DNA of 64,000 nt from positions 7,699,386 to 7,763,385 of the forward strand of contig NZ_VFPP01000001.1 in assembly GCF_006716745.1 (NCBI RefSeq), written 5' to 3'. The number at the start of each line of letters is the position of its first letter. Position 1 is the first letter of the stretch. The position numbers and the translations under genes were made by a program. Origin of the DNA: Saccharothrix saharensis (lineage in GTDB: Bacteria > Actinomycetota > Actinomycetes > Mycobacteriales > Pseudonocardiaceae). The notes under the pieces are model-generated. The model searched no databases. It saw nothing but the letters and a program-made list of their open reading frames with translations, and was not told the origin of the DNA. Shown here one piece after another: positions 1 through 7,832 of the stretch.

Positions 1-749
1 TCGCGGACCACAATCTCCTCCTCCGTGTCGGAGGCCGCCTCGCCCACCAGTTGGCCGCGCGGGTCGGCGAAGTAGGACTGGCCGTAGAACTCGTTGTCGC
101 CCAGCGGTTCCACGCCGACGCGGTTGATCGTGCCGACGTAGTACTCGTTGGCCACCGCCGCCGCGGTCTGCTCCAGCCGCCACAGGTACTCCGACAGGCC
201 GCGGCTGGTCGCCGACGGGTTGAACACGATCTGGGCGCCGTTCAGCCCCAGCGCCCGCCAGCCCTCCGGGAAGTGCCGCTCGTAGCAGATGTAGACGCCG
301 ACCTTGCCCACCGCGGTGTCGAACACCGGGTAGCCGAGGTTGCCCGGCTTGAAGTAGAACTTCTCCCAGAACCCCTTGACCTGCGGGATGTGGTTCTTGC
401 GGTGCTTGCCGAGGTAGGTGCCGTCGGCGTCGATCACCGCGGCGGTGTTGTAGTAGACCCCCGGTTGCTCCTCCTCGTACATCGGCACGACGAGCACCAC
501 GCCCAGCTGCCCGGCCAGCTCGCACATCAGGTCCGTGGTCGGGCCGTCGGGGATGCCCTCGGTGTAGGAGTAGTAGTCCGCGTCCTGCACCTGGCAGAAG
601 TACGGGCCGTAGAACAACTCCTGCAGGCACACCACCTGCGCGCCCTGCGACGCGGCGGAGCGGACCGCCTCGACCGCGTTCGCGATCATCGACCCCTTGT
701 CGCCGGTCCACTTCTGCTGCACCAGACCGGCTCGGATGACGTTGCTCAC
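1..749 (-). CDS. Nitrilase-family carbon-nitrogen hydrolase (beta-ureidopropionase/N-carbamoyl amidase-like), 3' end outside window
   Basis: The visible N-terminal 249 residues form a nitrilase-superfamily domain. The catalytic Glu lies in CLQELFYGPYF, the Lys in KHRKNHIPQ, and the Cys in YICYERHFPEGWR. These match the Glu-Lys-Cys triad of N-carbamoyl-amide hydrolases, and the spacing resembles beta-ureidopropionase. That enzyme splits N-carbamoyl-beta-alanine into beta-alanine, ammonia and CO2. The GTG start (747-749) shares bases with the stop of the NCS1 permease upstream, so the two are co-translated. The C-terminus lies beyond base 1. Permease, PucR regulator, aminotransferase and semialdehyde dehydrogenase nearby all fit reductive pyrimidine or hydantoin catabolism. 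The exact carbamoyl substrate cannot be read from sequence. Confidence 0.9.
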   Translation of the reverse strand, partial: MSNVIRAGLVQQKWTGDKGSMIANAVEAVRSAASQGAQVVCLQELFYGPYFCQVQDADYYSYTEGIPDGPTTDLMCELAGQLGVVLVVPMYEEEQPGVYYNTAAVIDADGTYLGKHRKNHIPQVKGFWEKFYFKPGNLGYPVFDTAVGKVGVYICYERHFPEGWRALGLNGAQIVFNPSATSRGLSEYLWRLEQTAAAVANEYYVGTINRVGVEPLGDNEFYGQSYFADPRGQLVGEAASDTEEEIVVR

Positions 750-2248
750 GCGTTCTCCCTCCGTGGCGCCAGCGCCAGGTAGACGAGCATGCCGCCGACC
801 AGGCCGACGACCCAGTTGTAGTCGTAGAGCGGTTTGAGGAACGGGATCAGGCCGTCGGCCGGGAACGGCCCGTTGTACGCGCCGCCGACCGCGAGCACCG
901 AGCCCACCAGCGTGGCGACGACCGCCCGCCAGTTCCAGCCCGCCGTGAACCAGTACGCGCCCCGCCCGGCCAGGTACAGGTCGGGCAGCTCCAGCCGGGT
1001 CTTGTTCAGCACCCAGTAGCCGGCGACGAACACGCCCGCCACGGAGGCCAGCAGGCCGCCGTAGAAGCCCAGCCAGGCGAAGATGTAGATGCCGGGGTCG
1101 GAGATCAGCCGCCACGGCTGGATCACGATGCCGATCACGCCGGTGATCAGGCCGCCGACCGCGAACGTGATCTTCTTCGGGAAGGCGTTGGAGAAGTCGT
1201 AGGACGGGCTCACCACGTTCGCCGCCAGGTTCGCCGACACCGTCGCCAGCACCAGCGCCACCAACGCGACGAGCACGACCGCGGTGCTGTCGAACCGGCT
1301 CGCCAGCTCCGCCGGGTCCCAGATCGCCTCGCCGTACAGCGCCATCGCGCCGGACGTGGTCAGGATGGCCACGATCGCGATGAACGACATCGTCGTGGGC
1401 AACCCCAGGATCTGGCCGACCACCTGCTTGCGCTGGCTGCCGCCGAACCGGGTGAAGTCCGGCATGTTCAGCGACAGCGTCGACCAGAACGCGATCATGC
1501 CCATCAGCGACGGGAAGAACACCTTCCAGAAGTCGGCGCCCCAGCCGAGCTTCGACGGCTCCGACAGGATCGGGCCGAACCCGCCCGCCTTCACCGCCAC
1601 GTACCCGAGCAGGACCAGGAAACCGACGCTGACCAGCGGCGCGGTCCAGTTCTCGAACCGGCGGATCGCCTCCATGCCGCGCCAGATGATCAGCATCTGC
1701 ACCACCCAGAACGCCAGGAAGCACAGCCACAGCGTCCACACCTGGCCCAGCACGACCGGCGCGTTCACCCACCCGTCGCCCGCCAGCCGGCCCACGATCA
1801 CGTGCAGCGCCTTGCCGCCGACCCAGGTCTGGATGCCGAACCAGGCGCACGCGATGAACGCCCGCAGCAGCGCCACCAGGTTCGCGCCGCGCACCCCGTA
1901 GAACGCGCGGGCGAACACCGGGAACGGGATGCCGTACTTCGTGCCCGCGTGGCTGTTGAGCAGCATCGGGACCAGCACGATCAGGTTGCCCAGGGTGATG
2001 GTCAGGAACGCCTGCACCCAGTCCATCCCCAGTGCCACCAGCGACGCCGCCAGCGTGTAGCTGGGGATGTTGTGCGCCATGCCCATCCACAGCGCGAAGA
2101 AGTTGTACGTGGACCAGGTGCGCCGCTCCAGCGGCACCGGCGCCAGGTCGGGGTTGTAGTGCGGGCTGTCCGCGATCGCGGAATGATCACGCAGCTCGAC
2201 GCGGCCGTCGGAATCGGCTGTGACCTGGGTTGCGGAGTCAAGGGCCAT
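746..2248 (-). CDS. NCS1-family nucleobase/hydantoin:cation symporter
   Basis: This 500-residue membrane protein has about 12 hydrophobic segments and an N-terminal cytoplasmic tail ending in NPDLAPVPLERRTWSTYNF, the NCS1 entry motif. Other NCS1 markers are GTKYGIPFPVFARAFYG and the AFIACAWFGIQTWVGG helix. The family (Mhp1, uracil, allantoin and cytosine permeases) imports nucleobases or hydantoins with Na+ or H+. Its stop overlaps the GTG of the nitrilase-family gene, implying one transcript and a shared substrate pathway. It is divergent from a LysR gene 232 bp away. Uracil/dihydropyrimidine or hydantoin is the likely cargo; allantoin cannot be excluded. Confidence 0.93.
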   Translation of the reverse strand: MALDSATQVTADSDGRVELRDHSAIADSPHYNPDLAPVPLERRTWSTYNFFALWMGMAHNIPSYTLAASLVALGMDWVQAFLTITLGNLIVLVPMLLNSHAGTKYGIPFPVFARAFYGVRGANLVALLRAFIACAWFGIQTWVGGKALHVIVGRLAGDGWVNAPVVLGQVWTLWLCFLAFWVVQMLIIWRGMEAIRRFENWTAPLVSVGFLVLLGYVAVKAGGFGPILSEPSKLGWGADFWKVFFPSLMGMIAFWSTLSLNMPDFTRFGGSQRKQVVGQILGLPTTMSFIAIVAILTTSGAMALYGEAIWDPAELASRFDSTAVVLVALVALVLATVSANLAANVVSPSYDFSNAFPKKITFAVGGLITGVIGIVIQPWRLISDPGIYIFAWLGFYGGLLASVAGVFVAGYWVLNKTRLELPDLYLAGRGAYWFTAGWNWRAVVATLVGSVLAVGGAYNGPFPADGLIPFLKPLYDYNWVVGLVGGMLVYLALAPRRENA

Positions 2249-2345
2249 CGGTCACTTCCCTGTTACGCTCGGGAAACACCCTTCGTGCGGGCGGATCGGC
2301 GCGATTTCCATCCCGGCATCCTCCGGTCGGCCCGCGCGCGTCGGC

Positions 2346-2400
2346 AGTGGCAAAGTGTCCACGCTTGCCATGATCAAGGCACACTCTGTCCATTGCCACT
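2346..2400. promoter_or_regulatory. Candidate LysR operator between permease and LysR genes
   Basis: Perfect 8-bp inverted arms AGTGGCAA (2346-2353) and TTGCCACT (2393-2400) bracket a T-N11-A palindrome, TTGCCATGATCAA (2365-2377). The T-N11-A form is the usual LysR-type box. The stretch sits between divergently transcribed permease and LysR genes, where autoregulation and target control commonly share one region. Binding is inferred from the pattern only. Confidence 0.45.
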
Positions 2401-2480
2401 CCGGCCACTGGTCCGGGCCGGTGCGGAGGGCCGCGGCCGGCTCTCGACTGGCGGGCGAGCGGTGACCTAACGTCCGGTGG

Positions 2481-3455
2481 ATGAAGCTCGAACTGCGGCA
2501 CCTGCGGGTCGTCTGCGCGATCGCGGAGGCGGGCAGCCTGTCGAAGGCGTCCTCCTCCTTGGGCCTGGCGCAACCCGCCCTCACGGCCCAGCTGCACCGG
2601 ATCGAGGCGCTGCTGGGCGGCCGGCTGTTCGAGCGCGACCACCGGGGCGCCCGCCCGACCGCCCTGGGCGAGCTGGTGCTGGAACGGGCACGCGTGCTGC
2701 TGCCCGCGTTCTCCCGGCTCCAGGAGGACGCGCTGCGCCTCGTGGACGACACCGTGCCCGGCGACCGGTACCGGGTCGGCGCGGTGAACGGGCCGATGCT
2801 CGGCGGGCTGGTGCACCGGTTGACCGAGGCGCACCCCGGCGCGCACGTCTCCACCCAGGTGTCGTGGTCGGGCGAGGAGCTGTCGGCGATGGTGGCCGCG
2901 GGTCGGCTGGACTACGTGCTGGTCGGCGTGTGCGGCGACGCGCCGCCGCCGTCGGAGCACGGGCTGACCTGGCACGTGATCGCGGTCGAGCCGGTGTTCG
3001 TGCTGATGCCCGAGGACCACCCGTTCACCGTGCTGGAGGAGGTGGAGCTGGGCGCGTTGCGGGACACGCAGTGGGCGGTCGTACCGGGTGACGGGTGCTT
3101 CGGCGACTGCTTCGTGGCCGCCTGCAGCCGGGCGGGCTTCACCCCGCGGACCATGTACGAGGTCGACATCAACAGCTGCATCGACCTGGCGTCGACCGGT
3201 GACGCGGTCGCGCTGTGCCAGCCGACGTTCCGCCGCACGCCCGGCCTGGTCTCGATGCCGCTGGCGGGCGCGCCGCTGCGCTGGCGGCACCTGATGGGCT
3301 GGGACCCGGAAGGCCCGGCCGCCGCGTTCGGGCCGCAGGTGCTGCGCTACGCCGCCGAGGCCTACCGGGAGACGGCCGAGCGCAGCACCCGCTACGCGGA
3401 CTGGCTCCCGCGGCACCCGGAGTACGGCGCGGTGCCGCATCAAGCGCTGGTCTGA
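2481..3455 (+). CDS. LysR-family transcriptional regulator
   Basis: A 324-residue LTTR with an N-terminal winged HTH (about residues 1-60; HLRVVCAIAEAGSLSKASSS begins the helix-turn-helix, followed by LAQPALTAQLHRIEALLGGRLFER). A PBP-like effector-binding domain fills the rest (about 90-300). It is transcribed divergently from the NCS1 permease/hydrolase genes and may regulate them, although a PucR protein beside the downstream catabolic genes is a competing candidate. The ATG start gives the HTH its normal position. The effector is unknown. A hairpin at 3471-3511 may end its transcript. Confidence 0.93.
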   Translation: MKLELRHLRVVCAIAEAGSLSKASSSLGLAQPALTAQLHRIEALLGGRLFERDHRGARPTALGELVLERARVLLPAFSRLQEDALRLVDDTVPGDRYRVGAVNGPMLGGLVHRLTEAHPGAHVSTQVSWSGEELSAMVAAGRLDYVLVGVCGDAPPPSEHGLTWHVIAVEPVFVLMPEDHPFTVLEEVELGALRDTQWAVVPGDGCFGDCFVAACSRAGFTPRTMYEVDINSCIDLASTGDAVALCQPTFRRTPGLVSMPLAGAPLRWRHLMGWDPEGPAAAFGPQVLRYAAEAYRETAERSTRYADWLPRHPEYGAVPHQALV

Positions 3456-3470
3456 TCCGCGTCACCCGCG

Positions 3471-3511
3471 GTGGTCGCCGTCGGTTCGTGACGCCGTGCG
3501 GCGGCGACCAT
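3471..3511 (+). terminator. Hairpin downstream of LysR gene
   Basis: TGGTCGCCG (3472-3480) pairs with CGGCGACCA (3502-3510), with a 21-nt loop and one extra G-U pair outside. There is no T-run, as is common for actinobacterial terminators. It lies 16 nt after the LysR stop and before the protease promoter region. Confidence 0.45.
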
Positions 3512-3605
3512 CACCCCGTCTTATGACCAAACCGGTATTACCGCGACAGGTCGAGCGGACCTAGTTTCACGGGGAATCCCTGCCCTCCCTCGAGGAGAAT
3601 TCCCC

Positions 3606-5039
3606 ATGTCAGCACTGTTGAGACCCCTGGCGCTCGCCGCGGCGCTCGTCGCGGCGGGACTCCTGCACCCGACCGCGGCCCAGGCCGCGCCGGCCGGCCA
3701 GGACGCGGAGATCCTGGCCGCGATCCAGCGCGACCTCGGCCTGGACGCCGACCGGGCGCGTGCCCGGCTGGCCGCCGACGAACGCTCCGCCGACACCGCG
3801 CGCTCCCTGCGCAAGCGGCTGGACGGCACGTTCGGCGGCGCGTGGATCGACTCGTCCGGCACGCTGACCGTCGGCGTGACCCGTGCGGCCGACGCGAAGC
3901 AGGGCGGCGTGCGCACGACGCTCGTCCAGCGCAGCGAGAGCGACCTGGACGCGGTGAAGTCGGCGCTGGACGCGAACGTGGCCAAGGCGCCGAAGTCCGT
4001 GCCCGGCTGGTACGTCGACCTGCCCACCAACACCGTCGTGGTCAAGTCGCAGCCCGGCCGGCTCGCCGCCGCACGCGCGTTCGTCGCGTCCGCCGGCGTC
4101 TCCGCGTCGGCCGTCCGCTACACCGCCACCACCGAGGCGCCCCGCCCGCTGATCGACGTGATCGGAGGCAACGCCTACAACATCGGCAGCGGCTCGCGCT
4201 GCTCGGTCGGCTTCTCCGTCAACGGCGGGTTCGTCACCGCCGGGCACTGCGGCTCCACCGGCGCGACGACGTCGAACCCCAGCGGCACGTTCCGCGGGTC
4301 GAGCTTCCCCGGCAACGACTACGCGTGGGTGCAGGTCGCGGCCGGCAACACCCCGCGCGGCCTGGTGAACAACTACTCCGGCGGCACGGTGTCGGTCGCG
4401 GGCTCGCAGGACGCGCCGGTCGGCGCGGCGGTGTGCCGCTCCGGGTCCACCACGGGCTGGCACTGCGGCACGATCCAGGCGCGCAACTCGTCGGTCAGCT
4501 ACCCGCAGGGCACGGTGACCGGCCTGATCCAGACCACCGTGTGCGCCGAGCCCGGCGACTCGGGCGGCTCGCTGCTGGCCGGCACGCAGGCGCAGGGCGT
4601 GACCTCCGGCGGTTCCGGCAACTGCCGCACCGGCGGCACCACCTACTTCCAGCCGGTCAACGAGATCCTCCAGGTCTACGGCCTGTCCCTGATCACCGGT
4701 GGCGGCGGCAACCCCGACCCGCCGACCGGCTGCCAGGGCTCGGAGACCACCTACCGGGGTTCCCTGGCCGCGGGTGGCCAGGCGTACCAGCCGAACAACA
4801 GCTACTACCAGTCCACGGTGTCCGGCGCGCACGTCGGCTGCCTGGTGGGCCCGAGCGGCGCCGACTTCGACCTGTACCTGGAGAAGTGGAGCGGCAGCGC
4901 CTGGTCGGTCGTGGCCAAGGGCGACAGCCCGGCCGCGAACGAGACCGTGAACTACAACGGCACCGCCGGCTACTACCGCTACCGCGTGCACGCGTACAGC
5001 GGTTCCGGCAGCTACACGCTGGGGGTCACGAACCCCTAG
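3606..5039 (+). CDS. Secreted S1-family serine protease, streptogrisin/alpha-lytic type, with C-terminal domain
   Basis: A 477-residue pre-pro-protease. The signal peptide probably ends at AQA-AP near residue 27. The pro-region (about 28-180) has alpha-lytic pro-domain features. The mature catalytic domain starts near IDVIGGNAYNIG (about residue 183), as in streptogrisin C. The triad is visible: His214 in TAGHC, Asp238 in NDYAWV, Ser319 in GDSGGS. After a GGGGNPDPPTG linker, residues about 375-477 form a beta-rich domain resembling bacterial pre-peptidase C-terminal/carbohydrate-binding modules. GAGGAG at 3591-3596 is a good ribosome site. It should act extracellularly on proteins. A strong convergent terminator pair follows. 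Confidence 0.95.
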   Translation: MSALLRPLALAAALVAAGLLHPTAAQAAPAGQDAEILAAIQRDLGLDADRARARLAADERSADTARSLRKRLDGTFGGAWIDSSGTLTVGVTRAADAKQGGVRTTLVQRSESDLDAVKSALDANVAKAPKSVPGWYVDLPTNTVVVKSQPGRLAAARAFVASAGVSASAVRYTATTEAPRPLIDVIGGNAYNIGSGSRCSVGFSVNGGFVTAGHCGSTGATTSNPSGTFRGSSFPGNDYAWVQVAAGNTPRGLVNNYSGGTVSVAGSQDAPVGAAVCRSGSTTGWHCGTIQARNSSVSYPQGTVTGLIQTTVCAEPGDSGGSLLAGTQAQGVTSGGSGNCRTGGTTYFQPVNEILQVYGLSLITGGGGNPDPPTGCQGSETTYRGSLAAGGQAYQPNNSYYQSTVSGAHVGCLVGPSGADFDLYLEKWSGSAWSVVAKGDSPAANETVNYNGTAGYYRYRVHAYSGSGSYTLGVTNP

Positions 5040-5062
5040 CCCTTCCGGGGGGAAGAAGCCGC

Positions 5063-5106
5063 CGCGGGCCCGTGTCGCCCTAACGTCTCCCCGACACGGG
5101 CCCGCG
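5063..5106. terminator. Strong hairpin between convergent protease and STAND genes
   Basis: A perfect 15-bp stem (5063-5077 with 5092-5106) and 14-nt loop lie 23 nt after the protease stop. The perfect pairing allows it to act on either strand; position favours ending the protease transcript. Confidence 0.7.
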
Positions 5107-5135
5107 CGGCCCACGATCCGCCAAGGGGGCGGGCG

Positions 5136-5175
5136 GCCCCGCGGTTCCCGGCACCCGAACGCCGGACCGCGGGGC
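5136..5175. terminator. Hairpin at 3' end of STAND gene
   Basis: GCCCCGCGGT (5136-5145) pairs with ACCGCGGGGC (5166-5175), and inner CCGGC/GCCGG arms extend the stem across a small bulge. TTT follows on the + strand. It abuts the stop of the leftward STAND gene and can serve both convergent transcripts. Confidence 0.7.
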
Positions 5176-5177
5176 TT

Positions 5178-7286
5178 TCACGTGCGCCCGCGCACCGACT
5201 CGGCCTCGGGGTGGCCGATCCTGGTGAACAGCTCCCACGACTCCCGCCAGGCGCGCCGCGCGTCGCCGTGCCGGCCGAGCGCCGCGTGCGAGTCGCCGAG
5301 GCGGCACAGCGCGTACGCCTGCGACCAGCGGTCGCCGAAGTCCCGGTAGCACTCGAGCGCCTGCCCGAACCGTCGTACCGCGCCCTCGAAGTCACCCAGG
5401 CGGTGGCGGACGCGCCCCAGCCCTTCCGTCGCGTCGGCATGGCCGATCCGGTCACCCGAGCCGGCCGTCATGTCGACCACCTCGCCCAGGCGGTGGCGTG
5501 CCTCGTCCAGCCGGCCCAGCCCGACCAGCGCTCGGCCGAGCTGGATGCGGGCGTTGACCCGGCGTGCGCGGTGCCCGGTCGCGTCGGCGATGGCGACGGC
5601 GGTCCGGGCGTGGGAGTGGGCGTCGTCCATCGCGCCGCGCCGTTCGTGCGCCAGGCTGATCGCCTCGTGGGCGTGCGCCCGGCCGGCGTCCCCGACGGGG
5701 ATCGCCAGCGCCCGGTCCAGGACGTCGACCGCGTCCCCGTAACGCCCGCTGAGCGTGTGCACGCGCCCGAGCACGCGCAGCGCCAACGCCTCGACCTCCC
5801 GGTCGCCCAACGCGCGGGCGGCCGTCAACGCCTCCAACTGGGTGGCCTCCCAGTCCCGCCACCGGCCGCTGCGCCCGAAGTACGACGACAAGGTCCAGGG
5901 CAGCCGCCACCGGTGACCGGTGAAGCCCTCGCGGACCGCGAGGTCGACCGCCGCGAGCAGGTTGCCGTGCTCGGCGGTGAACCAGTCCCAGGCCGCGGCC
6001 AGGTCCGGCACCTCCGGCAGCACCACGCCCGCCCGGGCGGGATCGAGCGGTATCGCGTCGCGGTACGGGTAGAGCTGCCGTTCACCGGCGAAACTGGTGT
6101 GCAGGTAGCAGTCGAGGACCCGCGTGATCGCCGTCTGCCTGGCCTCCGTCGTCTCCTCCTCCGCAGCACGCTCGGCGGCGTACTCGCGAAGCAGGTCGTG
6201 CTGTCGGTAACGGCCGGGTGAGCGCACTTCCAGCAGAGCTGCGCCGGTCAGCTCGTCCAGCAACCGCCGGGTCCGTCGCACCGGCAGGCCCACCAGGCTC
6301 GCCGCGGCGGGCACCCCTATGTCGGCGCCGGGGTGCAGGCCCAGCAGGCGGAACAGCCTCGCCGGCTCGGCGGACAGGGTCCGGTAGGACGAGTCGAAGA
6401 CCGCCCGGACGTCCAGGCCGTCCCCGGTGGACAGCTCGGCCAGCTCGGTCACCAGCTCGTCGACCTCCAGGTACGGCTCCGTGGCGGCCCGGCTGCCCGC
6501 GATGGCCAGGGCGATCGGCAACCTCGCGCAGCGCTCGGCCAGCGCGTCGACCGCCTCGCGCTCCGCCCGGACGCGATCGGCGCCCAGGTAGGCCGAGAGC
6601 AGCTCGCGGGATTCGGCGACGGACAGGAAGTCCAGCGCCAGCGGCGTCGCCTGCTCGCGCGCCACCAGGCCGCCGAGGCGGTTGCGGCTGGTCACCAGCA
6701 CGACGCAGGTGGGGCTCCCCGGCAGCAGCGGTCGGACCTGGTCGGGGTCGCGCGCGTTGTCGAGCAGGATCAGCATCCGCCTGCCCTCGACGTGGCTGCG
6801 GTAGAGCGCGACCTGGGCCGCCAGGTCCACCGGGATGCGCTCCTCGGGCACCTGGAACGCGTCGAGGAAGCCGCGCACGGCCGTGGCCGGGTCGACCGGG
6901 CCGGCCGGGTCGAAGCCCCGCAGGTCCACGTAGAGCTGACCGTCGGGGAACCGGGCGCGTTCCCGGCGGGCCCAGTGCACGGCCAACGTCGTCTTCCCGA
7001 TCCCCGCGGCGCCGACGATCGACGTGATCAGCAGGGTGGCCTGGCGGTCCACCCGCGCGGACAGGAGGTCGAGGGCGTGCTCGCGGCCGACGAAGTGCGG
7101 CCCGGCGGGCGGCAGTTGGTTGATCGGGGACGAGGGCTGGGGTGCGGGGTGGACGTGGACGCCGCCGTGGACGGCTCCCGCCTGCACGACCGGGCCGTGC
7201 ACCGGCCCGTTCACCCCGTTGAGTAACTCGGCCACCCGGTCAGTGTGACTCGATCGGGTGGGACTGGGACACGGAGCGTCAGTCAC
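5178..7286 (-). CDS. STAND NTPase: NB-ARC domain plus C-terminal TPR repeats
   Basis: A 702-residue AP-ATPase-like protein. Residues about 25-45 carry a Gly/Val pattern (GPVHGPVVQAGAVHGGVH). HFVGRE opens the NTPase, the Walker A is GAAGIGKTT (Lys98), the Walker B is MLILLDNA, and VTSRNRL is the sensor motif. A winged-helix segment (DLLREYAAER) and about six TPR-like repeats (roughly 470-690, many LG.A....G....A blocks) follow. There is no BTAD or HTH domain at the N-terminus, unlike SARP regulators. STAND proteins are signal-triggered switches in regulation or defence; the ligand is unknown. The GTG start at 7286 lacks a clear ribosome site, and GTG 7235 is an alternative. Confidence 0.9.
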   Translation of the reverse strand: MTDAPCPSPTRSSHTDRVAELLNGVNGPVHGPVVQAGAVHGGVHVHPAPQPSSPINQLPPAGPHFVGREHALDLLSARVDRQATLLITSIVGAAGIGKTTLAVHWARRERARFPDGQLYVDLRGFDPAGPVDPATAVRGFLDAFQVPEERIPVDLAAQVALYRSHVEGRRMLILLDNARDPDQVRPLLPGSPTCVVLVTSRNRLGGLVAREQATPLALDFLSVAESRELLSAYLGADRVRAEREAVDALAERCARLPIALAIAGSRAATEPYLEVDELVTELAELSTGDGLDVRAVFDSSYRTLSAEPARLFRLLGLHPGADIGVPAAASLVGLPVRRTRRLLDELTGAALLEVRSPGRYRQHDLLREYAAERAAEEETTEARQTAITRVLDCYLHTSFAGERQLYPYRDAIPLDPARAGVVLPEVPDLAAAWDWFTAEHGNLLAAVDLAVREGFTGHRWRLPWTLSSYFGRSGRWRDWEATQLEALTAARALGDREVEALALRVLGRVHTLSGRYGDAVDVLDRALAIPVGDAGRAHAHEAISLAHERRGAMDDAHSHARTAVAIADATGHRARRVNARIQLGRALVGLGRLDEARHRLGEVVDMTAGSGDRIGHADATEGLGRVRHRLGDFEGAVRRFGQALECYRDFGDRWSQAYALCRLGDSHAALGRHGDARRAWRESWELFTRIGHPEAESVRGRT

Positions 7287-7340
7287 CTGATCGAGCGGTC
7301 AAGGGGTGGGGGTGGGGTGGTCGATGGGGAGTAGGTCAAC

Positions 7341-7832
7341 TTGCAGGTCCCCAACCAGGTTAGGAAAACCGTGTCCGGATACCGCACGCGCGGACTCCTG
7401 CGTGCCGCCGCCCTGCTCGCCGTGGGTACTTCTCCGCTGCTCGCGTCCGCCGCGTCCGCCGCCGAAGGCCCCGCCGAGATCGTGGACGGCACCATCGGCA
7501 CCGTCGGCAACGCACCCGAGGTCGGCGTCGACGCCACCAAGCCCGTCACCGACCTGCTCAGCGGTCAGGCCGTGAAGCTGCCCGCGCCGCTGCCCGGTGG
7601 CGCGTCGGACGTCCGGGCGCCGCAGGTGGCCGCGCCCGCCGCGCTCCAGGTCCCCGACGCGCCGCCGCTGCCGGTGGCGGCCGACGCGCTCGCGCCGCAC
7701 GGTCGCGCCCTGCCCGAGGTCCCCGGCGTCCCGCAGCTCCCGGGCGTCCCGGAGCTGCCCATCGCGCCCGCGGCCTCGGTGGGCCAGGCGCCCGACCTCG
7801 GCGGCGAGCTGGGCAAGCTGCCGGTCGGCTAA
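7341..7832 (+). CDS. Small secreted Pro/Val-rich protein of unknown function
   Basis: This encodes 163 residues from TTG 7341, or 153 from the in-frame GTG 7371, which has AGGA just upstream and makes a more standard signal peptide (RTRGLLRAAALLAVG, then SAASAAEG). The mature part is rich in Pro, Val, Ala and Leu, with near-repeats LPEVPGVPQLPGVPELP and no cysteine. I recognise no domain. It resembles the low-complexity exported proteins common in Pseudonocardiaceae. Its last 4 bases overlap the 3' end of the convergent PucR gene. Confidence 0.7.
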   Translation: MQVPNQVRKTVSGYRTRGLLRAAALLAVGTSPLLASAASAAEGPAEIVDGTIGTVGNAPEVGVDATKPVTDLLSGQAVKLPAPLPGGASDVRAPQVAAPAALQVPDAPPLPVAADALAPHGRALPEVPGVPQLPGVPELPIAPAASVGQAPDLGGELGKLPVG

